Below are positions 46,776-56,516 of a stretch of DNA of 64,000 bases, one piece after another. Source of the DNA: Paramyrothecium sp. XJ0827. Taxonomy: Eukaryota; Ascomycota; Sordariomycetes; Hypocreales; Stachybotryaceae. How positions within the stretch are numbered: the stretch's first letter is position 1; each line of letters begins with the position of its first letter. Position numbers and translations under genes: made by a program. The stretch lies in the NCBI GenBank assembly GCA_020881915.1, contig JAJFPB010000010.1, positions 1,798,001 to 1,862,000 of the forward strand, read 5' to 3'. The notes under the pieces were generated by a model that saw only the letters and a program-made list of their open reading frames with translations, was not told where the DNA came from and ran no database searches.

Positions 46776-47749
46776 ATGTTCGCGCGTCGCGGTCGAGGCG
46801 GACCTTCACGGTCAACACCTGCCAATGTCCAATGTCAAAAATGCTTGAAAAGAGATATGTGTTATGTTCTTTGTGTATTATGTTGGAGTAGCTAACAGCT
46901 CTCAGCACGGCACTATTCATATGAATGCAAGGCTTCTGCCCAGGAACGCCCTTACGTGTCACGCCCGTCTCGGTCTCAGCAGTTACGGAACCCCAAGCTG
47001 GTCCCAAAGCTTACGAATGATACTCTGGACCCTTTAGAGGACAAGTGCGTGATCCCTCCTGACCCGAAGTAACTTCAAACTGACAATGCTTTAGGAAGGG
47101 TGTCGCCGACCAGGAGCTTGCCAAGCGCGAAGCGGAGCGAGCCAGGAAACGTGAGGCTGAAGAGCGTGAAGATGAGTTGGTTGAATCTGATGCGAAACGC
47201 CGAAGATCGTTTTCTTCGGACTCCGTCTCAACCATATCCACAAATGCATCTGACGCCTCACGATCGCCAAAACGAGAAACTCGATCTCCGCCAAGGCAAC
47301 GGATTGCTAGTCGCAGCTACGACAGTGAAGAAGATCGCCAGCCTCAGAATGAAGATCGTGACTTGAGCCGCAGCCCGTCGCCTGTTCGACGTCGTCATCG
47401 CTCGTTGTCAAGAGACAGCCGTTCTCCCCCGCCCGACCCGAGGCAGGTGTATCGTGCTCGGGATGAGGACCGACTGGAAACCAGGACTGGAGATAGTGGA
47501 TCGGTAGATTCTGCTCACGGCTCGCGCGCACGCGATTCTGATCCTAGTCCCCCGCGCAGACCAGACCATCGAGAAAGGCGGCCGCCGCAGGAAGGCAGGT
47601 ATCGCGACCAGCGTCCCCAGCGTGGTCGCCACCACGACATGGAAGGAAGCAGGCCCAGTGCCAAGCGCAACGACGAGGATGCGCGGGATCGTAGTTTGAG
47701 TCCTTTCAGTAAGCGGCTGGCCTTGACTCGTGGCCAGAATCCTGTGTAG
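46776..47749 (+). CDS. ZCCHC10-like zinc-knuckle protein with RS-rich tail
   Basis: Exons 46776-46860, 46906-47044 and 47095-47749 encode 292 residues. The CCHC knuckle CQKCLKRD...HYSYEC is interrupted by a 45-bp intron containing GCTAAC and ending CTCAG. The donor GTTATG is weak but is the only nearby one that keeps the frame. After the knuckle come ERPYVSRPSRSQQL and NPKLVPKL, the conserved ZCCHC10 block, and then a charged helix (QELAKREAERARKREAEERE). The C-terminal half is rich in SR, SP and RD dipeptides (SRDSRSPPPDPRQVYRARDE), as in splicing-associated proteins. A role in mRNA processing is inferred from this composition. It converges on Cwf18 with only 108 bp between stops. Confidence 0.85.
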
Positions 47750-47857
47750 TGTTAAAGAGGGTATCATAGATTGCCGACCGAGGTAGAGCAACTAATATAG
47801 TGTTTCCAACACTAGGGGCCTCCTTTCACCACATGACAATATAACTTTCACAGCTTG

Positions 47858-48484
47858 TTATGCGCCTAACGCGTCCATTTCCGCTCTCTCTCTCCGTTCG
47901 TCCTCCTCTTCTTCCCTTTCCTTGACGCGTAATCCTTCCACCAGCGCTATACCGTCCATACCAACCGCATCACCGTCAACCTTGGAGTCTGCAGCCTTTG
48001 ATATTCCTTCAGCTGTCTTCTGGGCACCCGTAATCCTTTCCCTCACAAGCCGAGCAATGGCGTTATCCGTGCGCACGTTGAGGATTTCCAACTTTTTATC
48101 CAAATCTCGTTTCAGGTCCCAATTGGGCTTCTTTGGTTGTAGTTTGAACAAGTCAATGCCTTTGTCGTCTTGTGCCTCTTCTGCTGCCTGTTGCTTCACA
48201 AGTGCTTCCACCTCTGCTGCTTGTTCTTCTAGTGTCGCCTTCTCAAGGTCCAGAGTCGGAGGTTGTTCGAACCCCAACTTCGGGCCTCTTGTTTCAGGGT
48301 CATAGTTTCGACCGGAAAGATGTATGCGAGAGACATCGGCCTCTTGTGGTGGTGATGGCGAACGTGCTGATTCTGGAGCAACAACTTCATCGGCAGGCTG
48401 CTTGCGCTTGAGATTCTTGAGCTTTGCGAGGCGCGCTTTGCGGTCGTCGGCAGCAGCGCCCAAGGTAGAGTGTGCAGAGGACAT
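47858..48484 (-). CDS. pre-mRNA splicing factor Cwf18 (CCDC12)
   Basis: A single exon encodes 208 residues. Cwf18/CCDC12 is a small component of the activated spliceosome. The family blocks are present: ARLAKLKNLKRK near the N-terminus, IHLSGRNYDPETRGPKLGFE in the middle and the strongest match LFKLQPKKPNWDLKRDLDKK, followed by ILNVRTDNAIARLVRERI. The tail is acidic and Arg-rich (VKEREEEEDERRERAEMD). No membrane segment or zinc site is present. It is divergent from the PPR gene and convergent with the zinc-knuckle/RS gene. Confidence 0.93.
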   Translation of the reverse strand: MSSAHSTLGAAADDRKARLAKLKNLKRKQPADEVVAPESARSPSPPQEADVSRIHLSGRNYDPETRGPKLGFEQPPTLDLEKATLEEQAAEVEALVKQQAAEEAQDDKGIDLFKLQPKKPNWDLKRDLDKKLEILNVRTDNAIARLVRERITGAQKTAEGISKAADSKVDGDAVGMDGIALVEGLRVKEREEEEDERRERAEMDALGA

Positions 48485-49024
48485 GATCCGTTCGAAAAGC
48501 TCGAATTATGTCGGAGGTTGTTCCGGTGCGTAAAGAGAGGGTAGCCTTGGGGAAACAACTTAATTGAGGCACGCTTCAAGAGTGTTTTCGCATTGGCTCA
48601 ACTTCAGGTGTGATGGGAAGGACCAAGAGGATTGAATGGCTACAAATTGCTGCACTGTCAAATGCTGCGCAAGGCTACAGCAGTTCGTTAGGTACCCCTG
48701 TTTCTACTCCAGTAGTTGTAGGTACCGTTCGGTGGCGATTAGCGGAGAAGCTACTTGAATAATTGTCCGCAGGCTTGGGCGGTACATAAGGTGAAGCGTT
48801 ATAGTGGGAGGGTGGGAGTGCGCTAGAAGCCTTTGCGGCTAAGTCGAGGTACTGTCGTGTTCAGCATCGCGATAACGCCTAATTTTTTTCTTATCACCGC
48901 GAATGTTACTACGACGAACCACGGGCGATTTCGTACATGTCATGCGTTAACTCAAGAGCCAGCATTCGAGTTTCATCCTTCGCACGATGAAGGAACTTGG
49001 CTGCGACCTGATACCGGTGTCATT
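48485..49024. promoter_or_regulatory. divergent promoter region (Cwf18 / PPR protein)
   Basis: 540 bp between two divergent starts; the frame from 48833 is open but carries no targeting signal. No TATA box was seen. Confidence 0.45.
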
Positions 49025-51448
49025 ATGATGCGGGTAGCTCTCAGGAACCGCTTTCGCTCTTCGGGTTCCGGCTCCTTGCTTCGACCCACGCCAACACGAT
49101 CAAAACAGCCTCCATTACACACTTCTCCCAGCTTCTCAGCTTCCCTAGCTTCTCGAGGTCTGGCAAACCTGAGTATTCAGAATGAAAGTGCACTCTCGCT
49201 TGGCTCACCGCCGAGTGCTTCGAAGCCACTGAACCACACCATCAAATCCCGAAACAATCACGAAGACAGAGACGCCTCCCTGAGTCGAAACGGATCTTCG
49301 AAAGCCGAACCACATATTCGCCGTAACCCTGGGAATCGGGAGCCCAAGTCTGGCGCTCGAAAAAAGCTAGGCACTGCTTCTACAGAAGTATATGCCAATC
49401 CAGGACGTCTACCGTTTAGTCCAAAGATTCCTGAACGTCCTTCTTCACGGCAGCGATGGACAAAGAGTCGGAGGCGGGATCCCAGAGCCACCCAGTTGCA
49501 TCATCTAAGCCGCGTTTGTGATGAGGCATCGCTTCCGACAGCCGAGAATGAGTTGCGAGACTGGATGTCGAAATTTGATCACTACGTCGCAGATGGCACG
49601 ACTGATGACCACCTCCCTTGTCTTGAAACAGGCAGATGGCTTAGTGAACTCGATACAACCACGGCTATGCAAGAAGCGTGGTCATCGCTAGAGCCAGCCG
49701 TGCGCAAGGAGACGTGGATTGATGTTATGGTTGCCACTCTCCTCTTCTCCCCAGACAAGGCTACCGCAGTTCTTGGATCTACCCTCGATCCTTTACCTCC
49801 TGAGTATGCAGTTCACGACGTGCTTCTCTTCATTGCCCGTCGTCAACATTCCAGCTTTTTTGAGAATGCGCGACAGCGAACTGCTTCAGCGAATAAAATC
49901 GTTGAACTCGTGGAGAAAATCCTGATCTCATACCCCAAGAATAATCTCTTCTTCTCTGAGCAGCCCTTTGCCCTGCTCGCTCGCCATCTACCCTGCGATT
50001 ACGTCGACGAGATTTATGACATGCTACAACGAGCCAAAATCAGGCCCAGCTTTCACACATCGTTGCATTTTGCCCGCAGCTTGGGCAGCGAGACCAAATA
50101 TAAACGAAAAGCACTGGAGATCCTCAGCCCTCTGCTCCAGGCGGGCTCTACTACTAATCCAGCCATGCACAGTGTCATCACTACGCTACTCACTTATAGA
50201 CCTGCCGACGAGGACGGATCTCATTCTGAACCCACTCTCACCCCTGAAACCGCACTCCAAAGTCTGGTGGAGCTCGATTATGTACCCAACGTGATCAATC
50301 TTACGGCAGGTCTCGATGCCCTTTGCCAATATGGTGAATATGAAGAGGCAGCCCGCCTAGCACTATTGTTCGCCGAAGAAGACGTCAAGCTTGACGGCAG
50401 AACGGCCGCAAAGTTGTTCAAGGGAGCAAAGCTTAGCCTACGAGCAGAGAATGTGCAGAAAGCATTCGATATTGCCGAGATTACGAGCATGCCCTACGTT
50501 GATATCCTCAACGAGGGTCTTCATGCCATCTATTACTTCGCATCTATGGAGTCACACCACAACGAACTCCAAGCTCCTTGGACCTTACCTTTATTCCCAC
50601 CGATGCTACATCTTTACTCGCAGAGATTCAACTTGGAACCTCTGCAGCGCTGGCTCCCGGTGTCACTACCTCTTATGCTTCGGGGCGGAGGCCCGGCCGT
50701 GGACTCATCAGACATGTCCCGTTGGCCTGTTCTGTCCTCAGTGGTTCCGGTAGTGGGAAGCTTCTTTGGCAAAGGTGCAAATTCAAAGGAATATCCAACC
50801 TCAACCACGATTGTCACAATGCTACGAGCTTACATTAAGAGCCTACGGGATCCGCATGACATCCTACGATTCTACCATAATCTCAAGTCGCAGCTCGAGG
50901 AAGGCAGACGCGGTACTCCTATTGCGAAGCTCATTGAAGAGAATGGTAGTCTCTTGCACGATACATTAATCCGTGCCATGATGGAGAGGCCCTGGTTTAC
51001 ACGAGCAGGCCTGTCCATTTTTGGGGACATGTTACAGGCTCATGTCAAGAGGCTCGAAGCACGAAGCGAGAAGCAAGATGCAACCCAGGACCTGAATTTG
51101 CCTATGCACCCTTCGCCAAGCCGCTACACGTTCGCTATTGTCATCACGGGCCTGATGACCCGAGGCTCCGTGACGTTGGCGGAGCAGATGGTAAACATCA
51201 TGCATGAACACGGGATCGAAGTGGATCTACCCATATGGAACACCATCATTAAGGGTCATGCAAAGACCCAAGATATCAAAAGCACAGTAGCTGCCCTCCG
51301 CAAAATGGAGGCGGCTGGCTTTAGCATGAGCAACCGGACATTCAAGGCATTTGGGAAGCTACAGAATCAGAAAGCAGCGTTCAAGATCATGGAGCGCATC
51401 ATAGAAGAGAACATGCAGAGCATGCTTGATGAGCAATTGTACGCATAG
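49025..51448 (+). CDS. mitochondrial pentatricopeptide-repeat (PPR) protein
   Basis: A single exon encodes 807 residues from ATG 49025 (a second ATG follows at once). Residues 1-60 are basic, Ser/Arg/Leu-rich with almost no acids (MMRVALRNRFRSSGSGSLLR), a mitochondrial presequence. Most of the chain is helical. C-terminal units fit PPR repeats: YTFAIVITGLMTRGSVTLAE, MVNIMHEHGIEVDLPIWNTI, IKGHAKTQDIKSTVAALRKM and AAGFSMSNRTFKAFGKLQN. Earlier helices (VINLTAGLDALCQYGEYEEA) also look PPR-like. Such proteins bind specific mitochondrial transcripts; the target cannot be told. The frame is open upstream to 48833, but the presequence begins at 49025. Confidence 0.85.
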   Translation: MMRVALRNRFRSSGSGSLLRPTPTRSKQPPLHTSPSFSASLASRGLANLSIQNESALSLGSPPSASKPLNHTIKSRNNHEDRDASLSRNGSSKAEPHIRRNPGNREPKSGARKKLGTASTEVYANPGRLPFSPKIPERPSSRQRWTKSRRRDPRATQLHHLSRVCDEASLPTAENELRDWMSKFDHYVADGTTDDHLPCLETGRWLSELDTTTAMQEAWSSLEPAVRKETWIDVMVATLLFSPDKATAVLGSTLDPLPPEYAVHDVLLFIARRQHSSFFENARQRTASANKIVELVEKILISYPKNNLFFSEQPFALLARHLPCDYVDEIYDMLQRAKIRPSFHTSLHFARSLGSETKYKRKALEILSPLLQAGSTTNPAMHSVITTLLTYRPADEDGSHSEPTLTPETALQSLVELDYVPNVINLTAGLDALCQYGEYEEAARLALLFAEEDVKLDGRTAAKLFKGAKLSLRAENVQKAFDIAEITSMPYVDILNEGLHAIYYFASMESHHNELQAPWTLPLFPPMLHLYSQRFNLEPLQRWLPVSLPLMLRGGGPAVDSSDMSRWPVLSSVVPVVGSFFGKGANSKEYPTSTTIVTMLRAYIKSLRDPHDILRFYHNLKSQLEEGRRGTPIAKLIEENGSLLHDTLIRAMMERPWFTRAGLSIFGDMLQAHVKRLEARSEKQDATQDLNLPMHPSPSRYTFAIVITGLMTRGSVTLAEQMVNIMHEHGIEVDLPIWNTIIKGHAKTQDIKSTVAALRKMEAAGFSMSNRTFKAFGKLQNQKAAFKIMERIIEENMQSMLDEQLYA

Positions 51449-51983
51449 ATGATCACCTTTGTATAAATAGGAAGCAGGCTTATCAGTTGTTGGGTTGGTG
51501 TTCCGGTTTATTACCATGAGCGTTTGGATATTACGCTGCACCATCACATGATGTATATCTAGTGTATATACTTTCAAATCACAAAATTAAAGGAAGTCTT
51601 GAATGAAGAAAGCTTGAGAGGGAGGAGCAACAATGACTCTCCAATCTTGTTTGTGTTATGGCAATTGCCGTAAGGTTCCATTTACCTTGCGTGCGAAACT
51701 AGGCCCCGATGGATTACTAAGACGACCACTACATCCTGAAAATGACCGACTATAGTGATTACTATCAGGAAGGATGATGTGATTGATCCAGTGAACCTCC
51801 TCCAAGTTTTTAGTGTATCGAGTCTCTTTCCAGAGCGCCTGGTACGCAAGTGCGCTACTCTTATGATACTCTATGTTGCGCATATCGGGCCTTGTTCCTC
51901 GCCAGATCTTACAACACCGAGACAAGCGGGGAATACAACAATGCGACTCCTAAGTATATGAGCCTCCGGTTACCTATAAGCCT
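51449..51983. promoter_or_regulatory. intergenic region with promoter of the Zn2Cys6 gene
   Basis: 535 bp, AT-rich, between the PPR stop and the transcription factor start on the same strand. No further gene was recognised. Confidence 0.45.
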
Positions 51984-54172
51984 ATGACGATGCCAGCTGA
52001 GGATTTGGCTTCATTCACCTCGGTTTTCCGAGCGGGGGAATCCCATCGTGTCCGGCGCAACCGAGCGGCCATTTCCTGTACAGCCTGCCAGCGTCGGAAA
52101 TCAAAGTGCGATCGGGGACAGCCCTGCGGTGCGTGTGAGAAGCGTGGTGATTCAGCTCGCTGCAAATTCGGCAATCTGGAAAACGCGCCTATCACAGCGG
52201 GCAAGCAGGAGATCCAAGCAAGGCTGAACAAGCTAGAAGAGCTGGTCAAGGTCTTGTCTGAGTCGCCTCCCCATGGGTTGAATCCGAGATCCGCGGGCAA
52301 TGCGGATGCAGGAAGGTTGCATTCTCTTGGCCGAGCCGGTCCTCAGACTGTCTCAGATGAAGAAAATGTAGCCTACCATGGACCTACCGCATGGACCGCG
52401 ATAGTCGATGGCATTCACGATATTCGCAACGTCCTTGACGCAGAAGAAAGCCAAGAGATCGACCATGAGCCGATGGACATCGGACTGGATGTCGTCCTTG
52501 CAGCTACTAATGCTATCACCATCGAGGATGTTGTTAGCTTCCTGCCCCCTCGGCCCGATATGGATCGACTTGTACAGGCGTACTTCAACTCCAAGTTTGT
52601 GGCAGCCACTTACATCCATGCCCATCACTTCCGACGGCGTTACGAGTCTTTTCTGGCTGACCCTGGTTCTGGAAACTATCTATGGATCAGCATCCTATTA
52701 TCCATCCTCTGTATTGGAAGTTTCGTGCTGAAAATAAAGAATCCGACGGGAGTGCATCCCACTACCGTCGCAGAGCCGTCCTCTTACATGGCCAGAGCGA
52801 GCCAATGCTTAGTAGCAGGAGAGTACCTAAAAGCGCGAGTATTCTCCGTGGAAGCGCTTCTGATACATGCCCAATGTCGGAATGTACTAAAGAAAGACTC
52901 TGACCCAACCATATGGTCTCTGTATGGTCTGGCCATTCGGCTTGCCCAGAGGAGAGGCTATCACCGCAGCGTCACAAAGATCTCAACCAAGACCACACCC
53001 TTTGACGCGGAAATGAGACGCCGTGCGTGGAACGCCATTCAATCGGCAGATCTTGTGTATTCCTTTCAGTTGGGAATGCCTTCCACGATTCAAGAAGACT
53101 TGTGTGACGTGGAACCTCCCACCAACATCAATGACGAAGACTTTGATGAAGATACACCACTACCAGCGCCTCGACCTCCGTGCGACCCAAGCCCTATCCT
53201 CGCGTACAGCGTCAAGGCCCATATGTGCAAAGTACTACGGCGCATAATGCATCACGCATTAGCCGTCACCACACCTCCCTATTCCGAGACCGTTCTACTC
53301 AATGCCCAGCTAGGAGACTGCTACGCGGCGATTCCTGCATGCTTACGAAGCCGACCAATCCGCAGCACTTCATTCACCGACCCAAATTACACTATCATGC
53401 ATCGTTTGATGCTTCGAATCCTGTACCTAAAGAGTCTGTGTGTGCTGCACCGACCTTACCTGACTCTCGGCAAAGGAAATCCTGCGTACAGATCGTCGCG
53501 AGAGATTTGCAGGAACGCGGCGCTCAGTATGCTCGACTTACATATCGAGGTCAACAAGGAGATTCAGGAAGGAGGTCGATTATATGAGGACAGGTACATG
53601 GTGACCAGTCTCGCTATGCACGACTTCTTGGTTGCGGCCATGGTAGTTTGCTTGGACATTCGTGAATCCACAGACATTAGGTATGGCGAATCCTTGAAAT
53701 GGGACCAGCTCGAGCACTATCTGACTACCACAGCTTCCAAGAACGGGAGAGTAGCATCAAAGTACTAAGAGAAGTCCATCAGATTTGGATATCTAAGAGT
53801 TCAGAATCCATGGATGCGAGGCATGCCTCAAAAGTGCTTGGTGCCATCTTGAGGAAGGCTGCTATATCGGACCCCAGCACCATTAGTCCTCAGAACACTT
53901 CGTCATCAAATGACTACGAAATAGTTCATGTCGGAGACCAGGACCATGGTCGCCCAGAGGTCGTTTGTTGGTACGGAGAAGCCATTTTAACAAACTGCGG
54001 GGGAATCAGCTTGGGAAGCACCCATGAGCCACTCGACTGGGTTAGTGGTCCACCACACCCTATTCTCCTTGAGATCAACGGCTGATTATGCGTTTAGATA
54101 TCAATCGACAATTTCCTCCGAGATGGATCTGTGGAGACATCGGGCTGGCCACTGGCATTCGAAGGCATGTAA
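51984..54172 (+). CDS. Zn2Cys6 fungal transcription factor
   Basis: Exons 51984-53680, 53734-54040 and 54098-54172 encode 692 residues; introns are 53 bp (GTATGG, CTGAC, CACAG) and 57 bp (GTTAGT, TTTAG). The binuclear zinc cluster is complete: Cys32, 35, 42, 48, 51 and 60 in CTACQRRKSKCDRGQPCGAC and the following loop. A short linker and dimerisation helix follow (EIQARLNKLEELVKVLSE). The middle region (about 190-560) is a fungal_trans domain, with SQCLVAGEYLKARVFSVEAL, IWSLYGLAIRLAQRRGYHR and DAEMRRRAWNAIQSADLVYS. If the first intron is retained, the protein ends early at 53766-53768. A second in-frame Met at 51990 is possible. It sits 493 bp upstream of an oxidoreductase gene on the same strand. 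Confidence 0.92.
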
Positions 54173-54665
54173 GGTGATTTTATGCTGGGGCACAACAAGG
54201 GGATTTAAGAGTAGACGCTGGAGAGACCGCACTACCATAAATTCAACCAAGCAAAAGCCTAGTTCGGCCAGCACTAATCAAGTAACGCAAGAACCGGAGG
54301 TTGTTCCCGCTGTACTTGGCCATCCGGAGATTACGGCCTGGCGAATTGCCTAATCGGGAAATCCCAAGCCCCGCGATGTCTTATAGTTGATAATCCTCGG
54401 GCTTCCATTGAAGTCATCGGCAGACAAAGTGGTCGCGTTGAAAGAAACGGTCTCTGTAAACTCCAGCAGCTGGCTTTGGAGACAATAAGTCCGGTAGGAT
54501 CGAACCTTGAACGTCACAGGGCGGAGATGATTAGCTATAAAAGCGTCTCAAGCTGGCACCTTGGAAGCCCAAACGTCCCATTTCAATACCATTGAGAACT
54601 TGATCACATTGAAGGAAACCTTCTGTGCAACTAAAACCGATTCATCAAACTTCGTAATTACCAAG
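54173..54665. promoter_or_regulatory. intergenic region with promoter of the MDR oxidoreductase gene
   Basis: 493 bp. No zinc-cluster target site (CGG pairs with regular spacing) stood out by eye. No gene was recognised. Confidence 0.4.
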
Positions 54666-55778
54666 ATGGCGGCTATCCCAGACACCCAGACCTCACTCGT
54701 CCTTCCCGCTTTCAAGCAGCCGCTTGAGCTCGTCAAATCACCCGTCGAGGCTCCAGGAAACGGCACCGTCCTAGTCCAAGTCCTCTGCACGACTATCCGG
54801 ACCCATAACAGGGCCGGCTTCGACGGCCAGAGCCCCCTCTCCATTCCTACGCCCTACACCCCCGGGTTCTCTGCCATTGCGAGGGTCATCGCTGCCGGGC
54901 CCGATGCCGCCGTCCTAAAGCCAGGCCAGCTAGTTTACGTGGACGTTCTCGTGCGGGCACGAGACGACCCCGTCGCCACGCAGATACTGCTCGGGGGCCA
55001 TCAGGGATTCGATGAAGGCACCAGGAAGCTCTTCCAGGCCTGGAAGGGCCTGTGGTCCGACGTGGCTGCCGTGCAGATGGAGACGTGCATCCCCCTCAAC
55101 GAAGCGTACATGACGCGAGCGGGCTACTCCTTCGGCGACCTCATGCATATCGAGCGTCTGGCCGTGGCGAACGCCGGCGTCCACGCCGCGGAGCTTCGTC
55201 CTGGCGAGACCGTCATCGTCTGTCCCGCCACGGGCCAATACTCGGGCGCCACGGCGGAGCTCGTCGCCCAGCTTGGCTGCAACGTCATCGCCCTGACCAG
55301 GTCGACCTCAAAGCTGGACCGCCTCGCCAATGTCCACCCCAAGATCACCGTGGTCGAGACAACGGGCGACGTGGCTGCCGACACGGCTGCGATCTTGGCC
55401 GCCTGCCCGCCCGGCAGCAGGGGTGCCGATGCCCTCATCGACGTAACGCCTGGCACGGCCACCGGCTCCGCGAGCCATTTGACCGCCGCCTTGGACGCCT
55501 TACGACACGAAGCACGCGTCGCGATGATCGGCTCCTTGGGGAGCGTTACGCTCAATTACATAAGCCTCATGATGCGGAACATCAATGTTCGGTTCCGCTT
55601 CATGTACTCGCGCGGAGAGCTAGTCAGTCTGGTTCGGCAGATCGAGGCCGGCGTCGTGAAGCTCGGCGAGGCGGCGGGCCACCAGGTCGAGGGCTACAAG
55701 TTGGAGGATTGGGAGGCGGCGATTCTGGCCGCCGAGGAGGCCGCAGGGTGGGGACAGCAAGTCGTCTTTGAGCCATGA
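54666..55778 (+). CDS. medium-chain dehydrogenase/reductase (zinc-independent alcohol dehydrogenase-like)
   Basis: A single exon encodes 370 residues. The N-terminal GroES-like half contains PGNGTVLVQVLCTTIRTHNR, PYTPGFSAIARVIAAGPDA and VLKPGQLVYVDVLVRARDD. The Rossmann half carries the nucleotide-binding glycine motif VIVCPATGQYSGATAELVAQ, then NVIALTRSTSKLDRL, where the Arg after the second strand favours NADP(H). The Cys-rich structural zinc loop of classical alcohol dehydrogenases is absent and the catalytic zinc ligands are not evident, so it is probably a quinone-oxidoreductase-like member. The ATG at 54666 (AAGATGGCGG) is preferred over 54561. It may be a target of the adjacent Zn2Cys6 regulator; that is inference from proximity. 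Confidence 0.85.
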   Translation: MAAIPDTQTSLVLPAFKQPLELVKSPVEAPGNGTVLVQVLCTTIRTHNRAGFDGQSPLSIPTPYTPGFSAIARVIAAGPDAAVLKPGQLVYVDVLVRARDDPVATQILLGGHQGFDEGTRKLFQAWKGLWSDVAAVQMETCIPLNEAYMTRAGYSFGDLMHIERLAVANAGVHAAELRPGETVIVCPATGQYSGATAELVAQLGCNVIALTRSTSKLDRLANVHPKITVVETTGDVAADTAAILAACPPGSRGADALIDVTPGTATGSASHLTAALDALRHEARVAMIGSLGSVTLNYISLMMRNINVRFRFMYSRGELVSLVRQIEAGVVKLGEAAGHQVEGYKLEDWEAAILAAEEAAGWGQQVVFEP

Positions 55779-56516
55779 GCAAGCTCGGATGCCTGCGGAG
55801 GATCCAAGAACTGCAAAAGGCGCACATGGTCCATCGTCAGGAGCGTAGCGTAGCCCATTGTCGCGGCCAGTCAGATGACAATCTGGAGCGGTGGACGTCG
55901 GCCGCAGCACAAGTGACCGGGTATCGGCGTGTCTGATTGTTTTTGTTATTGTTTTTTGTTTTGCTCCCTCCTTGATAGACAATTTGACGGCATTTCCGCC
56001 AGGCCTTTGCGAGGACATTCACAGGAACCCAGATGTGGTGGGAGGCGGGTGTAGATCGAACACGAAATTTATTCTTTTGCGCCCCCAAGATTCTTTTCCC
56101 GACAGTTATACCTTCGTACGACCATAACATCATGCGCTGAGAGCGAAAACAAACAGCCAGGCCCACTACTCCCTATAGCGCTACCGACCTTCCAAACCTT
56201 ATACACCCGGGAATCTTGTCCAAAGTCTCGTGTAGACCCAAGAAAAGTAGAAAGTAGAAGTGATGCAGTGACTCCGAGGCTCCTTTTTTCCTCGCTGGAG
56301 AAAAACAACACTGACCGGATCCATTCCATAGCAATAATAAAAAACCCCATTTCGTGACTCAAACATAACGTGGCGTGACTGCAAGCAGCCGTAGCAAGTC
56401 GCTCTCAGAGCAATAATATACAAGAGATAAGGCCAAATCGCAATACGCTTGGGTATCATGACACAACACAATAAGGCATGACAGCTGCAACATGAGTAAA
56501 CTCAAAGAGGCCATGT
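55779..56516. other. convergent intergenic region
   Basis: 738 bp between the MDR stop and the stop of the zinc-cluster/acetyltransferase fusion; 3' UTR-like, AT-rich in its right half. Nothing else was seen. Confidence 0.45.

Noticed and set aside
48833..49024. 64-residue N-terminal extension of the PPR protein
   Set aside because: It would place residues before a clear mitochondrial presequence that starts at 49025.
55052..55771. 239-codon frame within the MDR gene
   Set aside because: Shadow frame, Arg-rich, with no motifs, while the other frame has the complete reductase pattern.
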